From positions 5,208,001-5,272,000 of the forward strand of contig NZ_JARUND010000001.1 in the NCBI RefSeq assembly GCF_036898825.1: a stretch of DNA of 64,000 nucleotides, read 5' to 3'. This document shows, one piece after another, positions 48,250 through 56,896 of this stretch. Under the pieces are notes generated by a model. The model worked only from the letters and a program-made list of their open reading frames with translations, had not been told where the DNA came from and did no database searches. The translations under genes were made by a program, and so were the position numbers. Positions within the stretch are counted from its first letter, which is position 1. Every line of letters starts with the position of its first letter. The stretch is from Streptomyces sp. B21-083 (GTDB lineage: Bacteria; Actinomycetota; Actinomycetes; Streptomycetales; Streptomycetaceae).

Positions 48250-49059
48250 GTGGACACCACCGGACCACGCACCGCCGAAAGCCTTGCCGCTCGCTTCCAC
48301 GACGTCGACTCGTCCGGCGTCCCCGAGGATTTCATCGCCTATCTGCGGAAGATGGAGGAGAGCGAGAGCGGCCGCGCCGTGCGGGAGGTCACCTACCGCG
48401 CTCTGGAGGCCGCCGAGGGCAAGGGAGCGGACATCGGGTGCGGCGCCGGCCGTGCCGTCGCGGACCTCGTACGGCTCGGAAAGGACGCCGTGGGGGTCGA
48501 CAGCAGTCAGGCCATGGTCGACGCGGCCCTGGTCAGGTTCCCGCACTGTCGCGTCGTCAGGGGCAGCGCCTTCGAGCTGCCGTTCGAGGACGGTGAACTG
48601 TCGTGGTACCGGTCCGAGCGGACCTTCCTCCACTTCGGCGCTCCCGCCGAGGCACTGTCCGAGGCCCGCAGAGTACTGAGGCCGGGCGGGACGATCGTTC
48701 TCGCGGACCCCGATCTCGGGTCGATGGTGGTGAGTTCGCGGTTCTCGGAGACGACCGACGCGGTCAAGGACGCGTTCTGCTCGGCCGTCCCGAATCCCCA
48801 CGCCGGCACCCACAGCGCCTACCACCTCGCCGACGCGGGATTCACCGACATCGAGATCGTTCCCGTCATGGCGACCCTGAGCGACCACGCGTCCGCGTTC
48901 GACGTGGTGCTGCAGCCGGCCCTGACGGCGGCTCTCACCCAAGGCACCGTCAGCGAGGGGGCGGCGGTGCGGTGGAAGGACGACCTGAGCGATCTCTCCC
49001 GCCGGAACGCCTTCACCGCGACGGCGACCTTCTTCATCACCACGGCCCGCCTCGGATAG
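48250..49059 (+). CDS. SAM-dependent methyltransferase (class I)
   Basis: 269 residues from GTG 48250 (GGGAG 11 nt upstream). Rossmann motifs are complete: motif I ADIGCGAGRAV, post-I acidic GVDSSQAM, motif II region SWYRSERTFLHF, motif III RRVLRPGGTIVLADPD. The substrate-binding C-terminal half resembles ubiquinone/menaquinone-type small-molecule methyltransferases. It is opposite in direction to the biosynthetic operon, with a terminator in the convergent gap; it could be a tailoring enzyme of the cluster or the left-hand neighbour. Confidence 0.85.
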   Translation: MDTTGPRTAESLAARFHDVDSSGVPEDFIAYLRKMEESESGRAVREVTYRALEAAEGKGADIGCGAGRAVADLVRLGKDAVGVDSSQAMVDAALVRFPHCRVVRGSAFELPFEDGELSWYRSERTFLHFGAPAEALSEARRVLRPGGTIVLADPDLGSMVVSSRFSETTDAVKDAFCSAVPNPHAGTHSAYHLADAGFTDIEIVPVMATLSDHASAFDVVLQPALTAALTQGTVSEGAAVRWKDDLSDLSRRNAFTATATFFITTARLG

Positions 49060-49070
49060 CGTCGTCGCCC

Positions 49071-49099
49071 TTCGCCCGGGGACGATTCTCCCGGGCGAA
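49071..49099. terminator. Bidirectional terminator between methyltransferase and ligase genes
   Basis: TTCGCCCGGG (49071-49080) pairs perfectly with CCCGGGCGAA (49090-49099), 9-nt loop, 11 bp after the methyltransferase stop and 45 bp before the ligase stop. It marks the end of the biosynthetic operon. Confidence 0.8.
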
Positions 49100-49110
49100 C
49101 CGAATCTCTC

Positions 49111-49158
49111 AGTCCGCTGACCGGTCCGCTGATCAGTCGGCTGATCAATCGGCTGAGC
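49111..49158. repeat. Four tandem 12-bp repeats across the end of the ligase gene
   Basis: Units AGTCCGCTGACC, GGTCCGCTGATC, AGTCGGCTGATC and AATCGGCTGAGC occupy 49111-49158 and include the ligase stop codon at 49145-49147. It is a minisatellite-like array; copy number could alter the C-terminus. Confidence 0.7.
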
Positions 49159-50806
49159 GGAGCTGAAGCCGGTCCCGGAGCAGGTTCTTTCGAACCTTGC
49201 CGGTCTCGTTGCGCGGCAGTGCGGACAGGAGTTCCAGGCGGGACGGCAGGCACCATTCGCTCATGCCGAGCCCGCCGAGCCAGTCGCGCAGGCCATCGAG
49301 GGTGGGCGTCCGCTCCCCCGCGACGACGACCGCGCAGGCGAGCTCGCTGCCGTGGCCGCCCGGGTAGGCGACCAGGGCGACATCCCGTACGTCGGGGTGG
49401 TCCAGCAGGGCCGACTCGACGTCACTGACCGGGATCATGATGTCGCCGATCCGGTCTTCGGCGCGGCCGTGCAGCCGGATGCCGCCGTGGCCGTCCGGTG
49501 CCACGAGGTCACCGGTGTCGTACCAGCCGTCGTCGTGCTCGGCGAGCACGGTCAGCCGGCCGTCGTCCCGGCCCCAGGTGGCCAGGCAGAGGGAAGGGCT
49601 GCGGACGAAGAGGCGGCCGGGCTGGTCGTCGCTGATCGGGTGGTCGGCCCGTACGTCGATCTCGTGGCCCGGGGCGCAGCGTCCAACGGTGCGGCCGGCC
49701 AGGTCCGGGTGTTCTCCGGAGCGGGTGAAGATGTTGGCGCCCTCGGTCATGCCCCAGCCCACGTTCAGCGGGATTCCGAAGGTCTCGGTCACCCGCCTGA
49801 ACAGCGGCTGCGGCACCACGGTGCCTCCCGCGCGGATGACCCGCACGGTGGGCAGTCGCAGCGAGGTGCGTTCCATCGCGTCGATCAGGGCGGAGAGGGT
49901 GACCGGGACGATGACCATCCAGCTGACCTGGGCCTCGGCCAGGAAGGGGATGACGGCCTCCGGCTCCCAGAGGTCCGTCATGACCGCGCAGGCCCCTCGG
50001 TGCAGCGGCATCAGGAGCCCCATGGTGAGGCCGACGATGTGTGTCGCCGCGTTCGGTGAGTAGACGCGGCTGTCGGGGCCGATACCGTCGGCGTCCGCGA
50101 GGGGGGCGTACCAGGCGTACGAGGTGTTGAGGGTGTGCAGCACGGCCTTCGGCTCGCCGGAGGTGCCGGAGGTGAACAGCACCAGGGAGACCCGGTCCGG
50201 GTCCACGACGGACGGATCCGGCAGGGCGCCGTGCTCCGTGTGCTCCGCGCGCTCGAAGTACTCGCGGAAGTCGAGTTCCCCGTCGTGCCCGTCGTGCCCG
50301 TCGGCGGGTCGCTCGCCGAGCACCACACGGTGGCGCAGTGCGGGCAGCCGGGGTGCCATCTCGGCCAGCGCCTCGGCGTGCTCGAAGTTGTCCCACCGGT
50401 CGATGGTCACGCAGACGACGGCATCCAGCCGGCGCAGCATCCGCTCCAGCTCACGGGGGCGGAACGCGCACATGATCGGCGCGGCGACGGCCCCGAGCCG
50501 GGCGCAGGCCAGTACCAGCGGTCCGATCTGCCAGCGGTTCGGCAACTGCATCGCGACGACCTGACCGCTGCGCACCCCCAGCGCGTGCAACGCGCCGGCG
50601 AAGCGGTCCACATACTCGGCGTACTGCGCGTAGCTCAGCCGCACGACGCCCCGGCCGGCCTCCGACACGAGAAGGGCGGGGGCGTCGGGGGTCTCGGCAC
50701 GCCACCGTGCCAGGTCGTCCAGGATGGTGCCGGCGCGCCAGGCGTCCTCCTTGCGGTACTGCTCCACGGTGGTGGCGGATGGGCGCAGCGTGGCGATCGG
50801 GTTCAC
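49145..50806 (-). CDS. AMP-forming acyl/aryl-CoA or -ACP ligase (ANL family), end of operon
   Basis: 553 residues from GTG 50806 (GGAAG 8 nt upstream). GTG 50851 would add EVKPEVKPEVE encoded by three 12-bp repeats and is less likely. Phosphate loop VLFTSGTSGEPKAV; adenine motif GWGMTEGA; hinge LHGRAEDRIG; catalytic Lys in NETGKVRKN. All ANL motifs are intact. Resembles cyclohexanecarboxylate-CoA ligase / AMP-ligases of benzoate-type substrates. One of three ligases in the operon; it could load a late intermediate or couple the finished acyl chain. Confidence 0.85.
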   Translation of the reverse strand: MNPIATLRPSATTVEQYRKEDAWRAGTILDDLARWRAETPDAPALLVSEAGRGVVRLSYAQYAEYVDRFAGALHALGVRSGQVVAMQLPNRWQIGPLVLACARLGAVAAPIMCAFRPRELERMLRRLDAVVCVTIDRWDNFEHAEALAEMAPRLPALRHRVVLGERPADGHDGHDGELDFREYFERAEHTEHGALPDPSVVDPDRVSLVLFTSGTSGEPKAVLHTLNTSYAWYAPLADADGIGPDSRVYSPNAATHIVGLTMGLLMPLHRGACAVMTDLWEPEAVIPFLAEAQVSWMVIVPVTLSALIDAMERTSLRLPTVRVIRAGGTVVPQPLFRRVTETFGIPLNVGWGMTEGANIFTRSGEHPDLAGRTVGRCAPGHEIDVRADHPISDDQPGRLFVRSPSLCLATWGRDDGRLTVLAEHDDGWYDTGDLVAPDGHGGIRLHGRAEDRIGDIMIPVSDVESALLDHPDVRDVALVAYPGGHGSELACAVVVAGERTPTLDGLRDWLGGLGMSEWCLPSRLELLSALPRNETGKVRKNLLRDRLQLRSAD

Positions 50807-50940
50807 AGCTTCCACTTCCGGCTTCACTTCCGGCTTCACTTCCGATCTCACTTCGGCATAGGGAAAATATTCAAGTTTGTTGTGTTTTATTCCGTCGGGC
50901 AGGCTTCAGTGCCCCAGCCCCGCGCCCCCGTCCACCGGAA

Positions 50941-51630
50941 TCACAGCCCCCCGCACATACCCCGCCCCACCAGGAACGCCACGGCGTCCGCGACCTCGTC
51001 GGGGTGGGCGAGGCGGCCGGCCGGGGTCTGGCGGAGGAGGTCGCGGCGTTGTTCGGGAGTGAGGGCGCTGCTCATGTCCGTTTCCGTGAGGCCGGGGGCC
51101 ACCACGTTGCAGGTGATGTCACGTGGGCCCAGTTCGCGGGTCAGTGAGCGGGCGAAACCGATCAACCCGGCTTTTGACGCCGCGTAGTTGGTCTGGCCGG
51201 CGGAGCCGTGCAGGGCTGCCGTGGAGGAGATGAGGACGATACGGCCGTGACCTTCGCGGAGCATCCCGCGCACCGCGCGCTGGGTGACGCGGAAGGAGCC
51301 GGTGAGGTTGGTGTCGATGACCGAGGTGAAGTCCGCCTCCGTCATCCGCACCAGCAGTCGGTCGTTCGAGGTGCCCGCGTTGGCCACCAGGACGTTCACC
51401 GGGCCGTGTGCCGACTCGGCCTCCTTGAAGGCCCTGTCGACCGCCTGACTGTCCGTCACATCGCAGCGTACGGCGAGGAATCCCTCCGTTTCCGCTTCCG
51501 GGGGCTTCTGGTCTCGGTACGTCACCGCGACCCGGTCGCCCGCCGTGGCGAAACGGCGGGCTATGGCCAGCCCGATCCCCCTGTTTCCGCCGGTGACGAA
51601 GACCGAACGGGGCGTCGCCTGCGCCATCAT
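50941..51630 (-). CDS. FabG-type ketoreductase (SDR) with apparent 3' frameshift
   Basis: From ATG 51630 (GGAG 9 nt upstream; in-frame ATGs up to 51669 add repetitive Met/Glu/Gly residues). SDR motifs: TGGNRGIG cofactor loop, NAG, catalytic S-Y-K (LISSTAALHGSAGQTNYAASKAG). It reads to VAFLVGRGMCGGL and stops at 50941, but one base in the C-run around 50960-50968 would restore YVRGAVIPVDGGAGLGH up to a stop at 50906, the conserved FabG C-terminus. So either a sequencing error or a truncated enzyme lacking the tetramer-forming tail. Role: NADPH-dependent reduction of beta-ketoacyl-ACP in the type II PKS. Confidence 0.88.
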   Translation of the reverse strand: MMAQATPRSVFVTGGNRGIGLAIARRFATAGDRVAVTYRDQKPPEAETEGFLAVRCDVTDSQAVDRAFKEAESAHGPVNVLVANAGTSNDRLLVRMTEADFTSVIDTNLTGSFRVTQRAVRGMLREGHGRIVLISSTAALHGSAGQTNYAASKAGLIGFARSLTRELGPRDITCNVVAPGLTETDMSSALTPEQRRDLLRQTPAGRLAHPDEVADAVAFLVGRGMCGGL

Positions 51631-51681
51631 GGCTTCACTCTCCATGCCACCCTCCATGCCATCCTCCATGTCGGGGTCCGG

Positions 51682-52605
51682 TCATTCCTGGCCCAGCCCG
51701 TCGCGCCAGCTCGGTCGCAGCGGCTTCCAGCCAAGTTCCGTACGAGCCCGCGCGTTCGACGCGCCGGCCGCCGCGGTGAGCTGGTGGGTCATGAACCAGC
51801 CGAACATCCGGAGTGCCATCTCCACCGGGATCGTGCGCGGCGCCGGGGCGCCCAGCACCCCGGCGTAGTGCGGCAACCACTGGGCGGCCGGGGCCGGTTC
51901 GTCGTCCGTGATGTGGAAGGCGCCGGTGGCCTCCGACTCCACGGCCGCCAACGCCGCCCCCACGGCGTCCTCCACATGCAGGAACGAGGTGATCCCGGCC
52001 CCACCCCCGGGCAGCGGGATCTGCCCCGCCAGGATCTGCTGCCCGAGGGCGGTACGGGCGTACCCGGTGCCGGGGCCGTACAGCGTCCCGTACCGCAGCA
52101 CCGCGCCGCTCAACTCCAAGGAGGCGCCCAGTACTTGCACCTCCAGTGCGGCGACCGCCTGTACGGTGGCCGCCCAGCCGGGGTCCGGGGCGTCCACGTG
52201 CAGCGGTACGTCCTCGTCGACGACCGTGTCTCCGGTCGGCGCGGCGGCGAAGGCGATGGACTGGGCGACCAGCCGCCGGGCACCGGCCGCTCGGGCCGCC
52301 GCGACCAGGTTGGCGGTGCCCTCGGTGCGCAGTCGCGCGGTCTGCGCGAAGGCCTCCGGGGGGTTGTCCGTCATCAGCCGCAGCGCCGTCATCTGATGGA
52401 CGACCACCTCTGGGCGTACCTCCGACAAGGCGGCCAGCAGCGCTTCCCGGTCGAGGGCGTCGGCGACCACGATCGCGTCCGCTTCCGGAGCGCGGGCCCG
52501 GGACTCCTCCCGGACCAGCGCGCTCACCTGGTGGCCCCGCGCGCGCAGCGCACCGACCAGGGGGTGCCCGACCACTCCGGTGGCTCCGGCAACAAGTATC
52601 CGCAT
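51682..52605 (-). CDS. NAD(P)-dependent epimerase/dehydratase-like protein (extended SDR)
   Basis: 307 residues from ATG 52605, 5 bp after the upstream stop. MRILVAGATGVVGHPLVGALRARGH gives the GxxGxxG dinucleotide loop; LRYGTLYGPGTGY carries the YGxxYGPG segment, and FLHVEDAVGAAL is the usual DAV motif. The active-site YxxxK is not obvious (QSIAFAA region), so it may be an atypical or non-catalytic member, or act as an NmrA-like redox sensor. In this operon a reduction or dehydration step is plausible but unproven; a canonical hot-dog dehydratase is not seen in the window. Confidence 0.75.
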   Translation of the reverse strand: MRILVAGATGVVGHPLVGALRARGHQVSALVREESRARAPEADAIVVADALDREALLAALSEVRPEVVVHQMTALRLMTDNPPEAFAQTARLRTEGTANLVAAARAAGARRLVAQSIAFAAAPTGDTVVDEDVPLHVDAPDPGWAATVQAVAALEVQVLGASLELSGAVLRYGTLYGPGTGYARTALGQQILAGQIPLPGGGAGITSFLHVEDAVGAALAAVESEATGAFHITDDEPAPAAQWLPHYAGVLGAPAPRTIPVEMALRMFGWFMTHQLTAAAGASNARARTELGWKPLRPSWRDGLGQE

Positions 52606-52610
52606 GACGT

Positions 52611-53216
52611 TCAGTCCTCCGTGATGTCGCGAGTAAGGGGTGTGCGTACGCGCATGAGCAGGCGGCATGCCTTGTCGCCGTCGCGCAGGCAGGTCTCGGC
52701 GCGGTTCTCCGTGAGGGTGACGCCGAGGCCTTCGGACCAGCCGGCGTGGATGTCGGTGCACGGGCACCGGTAGCCGTCCAGTGAGCCGGCCATCCGCACC
52801 ATGGTGACGGCGAAACTCCGGCGGAGCGTGAGGACGATCAGACCCTCGTCATCGGTCACGTCCTCGACCTCGGTGGAGGCGTTGCGCAGTTCCGGCGGGA
52901 ACATCCGGTCGCCGCAGTCGTCGTACCGGTGGCGCAGTTCCTCCAGGTCCTTGTGGGTGTCGCCGGTGGCGGGGAGCGGGCCGGAGAGGCGACCGACGCG
53001 CTGTCCGACGTGCGTCGCGACCTTCCGCAGCGCCTCGGCGTTGAGCTCGTTCGCGGCCTCCTGCCCGAACCGGCTCGCCACCCCCTGGTACCAGTTCGCG
53101 TCGTGCTGCCACCACAGCCGGTAGGCCTCGCTCGCCCGCGCGCGGTGGTTGACGCCCTCAGCACCCGAGCCCGTACCTGGACCCGTGCCTGTGCCTGTAC
53201 CCGTGCCCGTGCTCAT
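52611..53216 (-). CDS. V4R / ATC-hydrolase-like protein
   Basis: 201 residues from ATG 53216 (4-bp overlap with the ligase stop). The head is a (TG)n repeat of Thr-Gly. The body has an RLWWQHDANWYQGVASRFG helix and a C-terminal RCPCTDIHAGWSEGLGVTLTENRAETCLRDGDKACRLL segment with four Cys, as in 4-vinyl-reductase (V4R) and L-2-amino-thiazoline-4-carboxylate-hydrolase-like domains. Those domains bind small hydrophobic ligands or metals. In an aminohydroxyaryl pathway it may bind an intermediate; this is a guess from position. Confidence 0.5.
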   Translation of the reverse strand: MSTGTGTGTGTGPGTGSGAEGVNHRARASEAYRLWWQHDANWYQGVASRFGQEAANELNAEALRKVATHVGQRVGRLSGPLPATGDTHKDLEELRHRYDDCGDRMFPPELRNASTEVEDVTDDEGLIVLTLRRSFAVTMVRMAGSLDGYRCPCTDIHAGWSEGLGVTLTENRAETCLRDGDKACRLLMRVRTPLTRDITED

Positions 53217-54910
53217 TGCTGTTGCTCCTTGGCCTCCGAAGCGGCGAAGCGGTCGCGCATCACTCGCTTGAGGACCTTGCCGGTGGCGCCCTTGGCGACG
53301 TCGTCGGGCTTCATGCGCAGGGCCCGGGTGACCGGGGGGAATCCGGCGGCCCGGAGAGCTGTGTTGACCCGGTCGGTCAACTCGGTGTCGTCGCCGCCCT
53401 GTTCGTCGGAGAGCTGGAGCAGCGCGTATGCCTCCGCCACTCCGTCGCCGTCCCAGTCCGCGCGTACGCCGTCGTCGGCGACCCCGACCACCGTGCAGTC
53501 CGCGAGCTCGGGCAGTTCGCGGAGCAGGAGTTCCTCGGTGCGGGTGCTGAAGACGACGCCGGCGAGGGTGCGGATGGCGTCCGGGGCGCGGTCGAGGTGG
53601 TAGAAGTTGCCGTCCTCGTCCTGGTGGGCGAGGTCGCCGGTGAGCCAGTAGCCGCCGAGGCGCATACGGTTCCAGGTCAGCGAGTCGTTCCAGTAACCCG
53701 GCGTGAGAGTCGGCGACTTGAGGCCCAGGCGGCCTATCTCGCCGGGCGGCAGCGGGGTACCGTCCTCGGCGAGTACGGCGGCCTCGGCGAAGCTGATCGG
53801 CCTGCCGACGCAGCGCGAGTAGGCCGAGGTGTCCTTGGTGTGCCGGTTGTGGAAGACGGAGTAGCCGGCCTCGGAGGAGCCGAGGCCGTCGACGAAGACC
53901 GAGCCGTCGACGCGGGTGCGCCGCAGGTCCTTGCCGATCGTCTGGTGGCTGCCGTGCCGCACGAGGGCCCGGATGTGGGCTTCGTGGGCCGCGTCCCCGG
54001 TGTTGAACCACACCTGCACGCTGGACAGGTCGCGGGCCGAGAGATCCTCGGCGGCCATCTCGCCGAAGGTCCCGGCGAAGGCCAGCACGGTCGTTGGCCT
54101 GAACTCCTCGATGGCGTCCAGTACTTGGGCGCCGCGCTGGCTGGAGAGGAGCTTGATGTCGGTGCGTAGGAGGAGGCAGTAGAGCAGCGTGGCGACCATC
54201 GCGTTGTGGGCGCCGGGCAGGCCGACCAGGGTGCGTTCCATGTCGGTGCCGGTGGAGTAGCGCAGGCGGTGCAGTTGCGCGTACATCAGCGTCCGGTGGG
54301 TGTGTGGAACTCCCTTGGGCATACCGGTGGTTCCGGACGAGTGGGAGATGAGCACCGGGTCGGTGGGGTCGTGACGGTAGGGGTGGGAGGGCGGGAGCGA
54401 GGCCCGGTGTTCGGGGCGGATGTCGGCGGCGGTCGCGCGGAAGCGAAGGCCCGAGGCCGAGCCCGAAGACGTCGATGCCGTCGCCGGTGCCAGTACGTCG
54501 TGGTGTTCGAGGTCCGTGAAGGCACCTACGGCGCCCTGCCGTCGTACGTACTCCCGAGCGATGTCGGGCGGCAGGTTGCCGTTGACGAACGAGGGGATCG
54601 CGCCGAGCGAGGTCAGCGCCAGGTAGTTCACCGCGAACTCGGTGCTGGAGTAGGAGTGGAGGGCCACCGGGTCACGGGGGCGAACACCCTGGGCGGCGTA
54701 CCAGCCCGCGTAGGTCTCGACGGCCTCCTGCAACGCCCCGAGGGTCAGCTCGGTGAGGTAACTACCGTCCGGAGCACGCCAGTTGCCGTCCGTGCGAAGG
54801 ACGACCTCGTCGCGTGGGCGGTCGTACGCCGCCAGCCGGGCCAGGATGTTGCCGGCGCCCAGTTCGGTGTCGGAGCAGATCCGGGCCCGCTCCTGCCTAC
54901 TGATGAGCAT
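53213..54910 (-). CDS. AMP-forming acyl ligase (ANL family)
   Basis: 565 residues from ATG 54910 (GGAGA 9 nt upstream; 14-bp overlap with the preceding gene). ANL motifs: phosphate loop LISHSSGTTGMPKGVPHTH, GLGSSEAGY, GYWLTGDLAHQDEDG, hinge LDRAPD, and catalytic Lys in GATGKVLKR. The C-terminal lid has an insertion (DGVRADWDGDGVAEAYALL). Resembles acyl-CoA synthetases or ACP ligases of lipid and polyketide clusters. Substrate unknown; candidate for activation of the aryl starter or release of the product. Confidence 0.85.
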   Translation of the reverse strand: MLISRQERARICSDTELGAGNILARLAAYDRPRDEVVLRTDGNWRAPDGSYLTELTLGALQEAVETYAGWYAAQGVRPRDPVALHSYSSTEFAVNYLALTSLGAIPSFVNGNLPPDIAREYVRRQGAVGAFTDLEHHDVLAPATASTSSGSASGLRFRATAADIRPEHRASLPPSHPYRHDPTDPVLISHSSGTTGMPKGVPHTHRTLMYAQLHRLRYSTGTDMERTLVGLPGAHNAMVATLLYCLLLRTDIKLLSSQRGAQVLDAIEEFRPTTVLAFAGTFGEMAAEDLSARDLSSVQVWFNTGDAAHEAHIRALVRHGSHQTIGKDLRRTRVDGSVFVDGLGSSEAGYSVFHNRHTKDTSAYSRCVGRPISFAEAAVLAEDGTPLPPGEIGRLGLKSPTLTPGYWNDSLTWNRMRLGGYWLTGDLAHQDEDGNFYHLDRAPDAIRTLAGVVFSTRTEELLLRELPELADCTVVGVADDGVRADWDGDGVAEAYALLQLSDEQGGDDTELTDRVNTALRAAGFPPVTRALRMKPDDVAKGATGKVLKRVMRDRFAASEAKEQQQ

Positions 54911-55652
54911 GGGGATGGGTCTCCGTCTCGGTACGTGGTTCGGCATGGGCGGTGGCCAGCTCGAACAGACTCTGGATGCTGCCGGGTTGCCCGGCCGTCC
55001 CGGTGGGCCTGACCAGCACCGGCGCCCCGGGCGCGTCGCAGGGACGGCCGAGGAGTACCGCCGCCGCCAGGCCCGCCGACTCGGGGAGATCCGCGAACGT
55101 CAGCCCGCTGTCCGCCGCCAGTTCACGGTGTACGGCGGCCACGCGCTCGCCGCCGCCCAGCTCCACCCCCAGTACCAGGACCCGGTCGAGCTCCTCGTCC
55201 TCGAGCAACAGGTCTGCCATGGAGAGGAGTTCACTGAGCGAGTCGTCGAGGGTGGAGAGGCTGAACATCTGGCCGGTGATCCCGAACTCCCGACTCATGT
55301 GCCCCAGCACGGAGTTGGCGGTGGCCTGCATGAACAGCAGGGGGTTGTGGACCCGCCCGGACACCATGCGCCGGCTCGCCAGGTCCGCGGTGGTGGTGTC
55401 ACCCATCAGGCTGGCCAGCGCCACGGCGGTACGGTCGCCGTCTCCGGGGTGCGCGGTCAGGCACCTGCCGCTGACCTCGTACGCCAGCGGACTGAACGCC
55501 GACTCCACGAAGCCGGGGAGCTTCGGCAGCGCGATGTCGTCGTCCAGGCCGGTGTCATGGGTGGCCGTGGCGGCGGCGAGGACCGAGAGGGAGGAGCGGG
55601 AAGGAAGGGAGGAGCGCGGGTCAGCGGGGTGGGTCTCGTCGGTCGGGGTCAC
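54897..55652 (-). CDS. Chain-length-factor-like protein (short ketosynthase homologue)
   Basis: 251 residues from GTG 55652 (GTGA overlap with the ketosynthase stop; longer readings run through that gene). Similar to the N-terminal ketosynthase half: LASLMGDTTTADLASRRMVSGRV, NPLLFMQATANSVLGHMSREFGITGQMFSLST, then LSELLSMADLLLEDEELDRVLVLGVELGG. The Cys nucleophile is absent and the C-terminal His/His half is missing. Length and motif fit the beta-ketoacyl-synthase-like CLF family (Ketoacyl-synt_2) seen in aryl-polyene and reducing type II PKS clusters, where it pairs with the active ketosynthase to set chain length. Confidence 0.75.
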   Translation of the reverse strand: MTPTDETHPADPRSSLPSRSSLSVLAAATATHDTGLDDDIALPKLPGFVESAFSPLAYEVSGRCLTAHPGDGDRTAVALASLMGDTTTADLASRRMVSGRVHNPLLFMQATANSVLGHMSREFGITGQMFSLSTLDDSLSELLSMADLLLEDEELDRVLVLGVELGGGERVAAVHRELAADSGLTFADLPESAGLAAAVLLGRPCDAPGAPVLVRPTGTAGQPGSIQSLFELATAHAEPRTETETHPHAHQ

Positions 55653-56896
55653 GGCCGCTCCAGGACGAGTGCGGTGTTGGCGCCCCCGAAGGCGGCGTTG
55701 ATGGTGAGGGCGCGGCGCACGTCGGCGGGGCGCGGGTCGTTCGGCACGTAGTCGAGGTCGCACTCCGGGTCGGGGCTGCCGTATCCGGCGGTCGGCGGGA
55801 GTACGCCGTCCAGCAGGGCCAGCATCGTGATCACGAACTCCACGACACCCGCGGCTTCCAGGAGGTGGCCGGTGGTGGACTTGGTCGAGCTGACCGGTAT
55901 CGACTCGGCGTGTTTCGGGAAGGCGGCGCGCAGGCCCCTGGTCTCGGCGCCGTCGTTGTACTTGGTGCCGGTGCCATGGGCGTTGACGTAGTCGAGGGAC
56001 GCGCCGTCCGGATCCCCGGCCCGCCGCAACGCCTGTTGTGCGGCACGGGCGAGGCCGGCGCCCTGCGGGTGCGGCTGGGCGATGTGGTGGGCGTCGGTGG
56101 CGGCGCCCCACCCGACGACCGACGCGAGCGGCCGGGCACCGCGCCGCCGGGCGTGCTCGGCGGACTCCAGCACGACGGCCGCGACACCGTCGCCCAGCAG
56201 CAGCCCGGTCCGATCGGCGCTGAACGGGCGCACCATGCCGTCCCGCGACAACGCCCGCCCCGAGTCGAACTTCCCGAAGGTCTCCTCCTCGACCAGATAC
56301 CCACCCGCACAGACGGCGACCTCGATCCGCCCCGAGGAGATCAGCCGGCAGGCATGAATGATCGCGGCGGCGGAAGCGACACAGGCATTGGTGAAGGTGA
56401 GCCGGGACCCGGTCAGCCCAAGGCCCCCGGCCACCAACTCGGCAAGCCGAGCGGGCACGGCGTCGGCGAGGCGTGCCCCTATAGGGGCACGGGGAACTGC
56501 GCGACCAGCCGCAACGGACCCGCGCCCTTCATACGGCGATCCCCCCGGAGCGACCGGCACAGAATCCCCGGCGCCCCGCCAATACCGGGTGACGCTCCGA
56601 TGATCCCCGGCCACCCCCAAAAGCACCGCCGCCTCCGCACCCACCCCGAGCCCGGCCATGCCAAGCGCGAGCGCCCCGCACTGGCCAAGTGCGTCCCGCA
56701 ACGCCCACCCCTCGACGGAGTCGCCCGCCCCGTCGGGCGCCGCCGCGGCAACCGCCGTCCGGTACGGCGCCGTGTCGAACCGCGTGGTGGGCCGGAACGC
56801 CGGCACCCCCGCGAACACCCCGCGCCGCAACGCCTCCGCACCCTCACCGAACGCGGTCCGTACCCCGTAGCCGGTCACCGTCACTTCATGCGTCAT
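55649..56896 (-). CDS. Beta-ketoacyl-ACP synthase (type II PKS/FAS ketosynthase)
   Basis: 415 residues. Catalytic Cys172 (FTNACVAS), His307 (NAHGTGTKYND), Lys339 (STKSTTGH) and His344 are all present. A segment at about 124-145 (EGRGSVAAGRAVPRAPIGARL) is encoded by a copy of the dispersed repeat (56484-56526) and lies in a loop ahead of the nucleophile; homologues should lack it. Start overlaps the ACP gene by 11 bp. Extends acyl chains on ACP with malonyl units; partner of the CLF-like protein that follows. Confidence 0.92.
   Translation of the reverse strand: MTHEVTVTGYGVRTAFGEGAEALRRGVFAGVPAFRPTTRFDTAPYRTAVAAAAPDGAGDSVEGWALRDALGQCGALALGMAGLGVGAEAAVLLGVAGDHRSVTRYWRGAGDSVPVAPGGSPYEGRGSVAAGRAVPRAPIGARLADAVPARLAELVAGGLGLTGSRLTFTNACVASAAAIIHACRLISSGRIEVAVCAGGYLVEEETFGKFDSGRALSRDGMVRPFSADRTGLLLGDGVAAVVLESAEHARRRGARPLASVVGWGAATDAHHIAQPHPQGAGLARAAQQALRRAGDPDGASLDYVNAHGTGTKYNDGAETRGLRAAFPKHAESIPVSSTKSTTGHLLEAAGVVEFVITMLALLDGVLPPTAGYGSPDPECDLDYVPNDPRPADVRRALTINAAFGGANTALVLERP
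56473..56526. repeat. Dispersed repeat copy with 18-bp palindrome inside the ketosynthase gene
   Basis: A perfect palindrome GTGCCCCTATAGGGGCAC (56473-56490) runs into the element GGGGCACGGGGAACTGCGCG (from 56484) continuing to about 56526. It is the third copy of the repeat found at 7131-7245 and 57525-57567. Here it is read in frame. Confidence 0.8.
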
